From: Sphingomonadales bacterium
Lineage (GTDB): Bacteria > Pseudomonadota > Alphaproteobacteria > Sphingomonadales > Sphingomonadaceae
Assembly: GCA_018971065.1 (NCBI GenBank)
Contig: JAGWVC010000150.1
Coordinates: 1-5,748, forward strand
DNA: 5,748 bases
Direction of reading: 5' to 3'
Part shown: in pieces, positions 5,713-5,748 of the stretch
Layout: the number at the start of each line of letters is the position of its first letter
Numbering within the stretch: the stretch's first letter is position 1
Program-made: the position numbers and the translations under genes
The notes under the pieces: generated by a model
Database searches by the model: none
What the model was told of the DNA's origin: nothing
Seen by the model: the letters and a program-made list of their open reading frames with translations, nothing else

Positions 5713-5748
5713 ATGAACGCCCCCGTGAACCATGCCGTGCTGGACAAG
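5713..5748 (+). CDS. Start of an unidentified gene divergent to the LysR regulator (partial)
   Basis: Twelve codons reading MNAPVNHAVLDK run off the right edge, preceded by a strong ribosome binding site. The residues are too few to identify a product. Its position, divergent from the LysR gene and downstream of the operator-like repeats, makes it the most likely regulatory target of that protein. Confidence 0.7.
   Translation, partial: MNAPVNHAVLDK

Overview
The window is GC-rich with strong G/C bias at third codon positions. The gene repertoire (a HerA/DUF87-type ATPase, a small hydrolase/lactonase/dehydrogenase operon, and a LysR regulator next to it) fits an alphaproteobacterium, most likely a sphingomonad such as Novosphingobium or Sphingobium. 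That placement is inferred from general character; no marker gene confirms it.

Layout, left to right. Bases 1-48 look like the last 15 codons of a plus-strand gene. A short, less GC-rich convergent gap (49-146) with two inverted repeats follows. A minus-strand gene for a HerA/FtsK-superfamily P-loop ATPase (DUF87 type) occupies 147-1640. A divergent gap of about 116 bases (1641-1756) leads to three tightly packed plus-strand genes: an alpha/beta hydrolase of the dienelactone hydrolase type (1757-2677), a COG3618-type amidohydrolase/lactonase (2665-3657), and a zinc-dependent medium-chain alcohol dehydrogenase (3657-4664). Their reading frames overlap by 13 bases and 1 base, so they are almost certainly one operon with translational coupling. 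A minus-strand LysR-family regulator (4661-5584) converges on the operon, and its stop codon overlaps the dehydrogenase stop codon. A 128-base divergent control region (5585-5712) carries a cluster of CCGATG/CATCGG half-sites, including a good T-N11-A LysR box. It leads into the first 12 codons of another plus-strand gene, which runs off the right edge.

How the genes may work together. Ester or lactone hydrolysis (hydrolase), lactone hydrolysis (amidohydrolase) and oxidation of a secondary or primary alcohol (dehydrogenase) are compatible with a short catabolic route for a small sugar-acid, lactone or aromatic-derived compound. The substrate cannot be read from sequence. The LysR protein most likely controls the divergent gene starting at 5713 and itself. 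Control of the three-gene operon is possible but not shown, because the operon has its own upstream region at 1641-1756.

No insertion sequence, CRISPR array, tRNA, rRNA or phage gene was seen. The most unusual points are the LysR half-site cluster, an Asn in place of the usual active-site Asp of the amidohydrolase, a non-acidic, arginine-rich cofactor loop in the dehydrogenase suggesting NADP(H), and the four-base overlap of two convergent stop codons. I found no clear evidence of a wholly new system.
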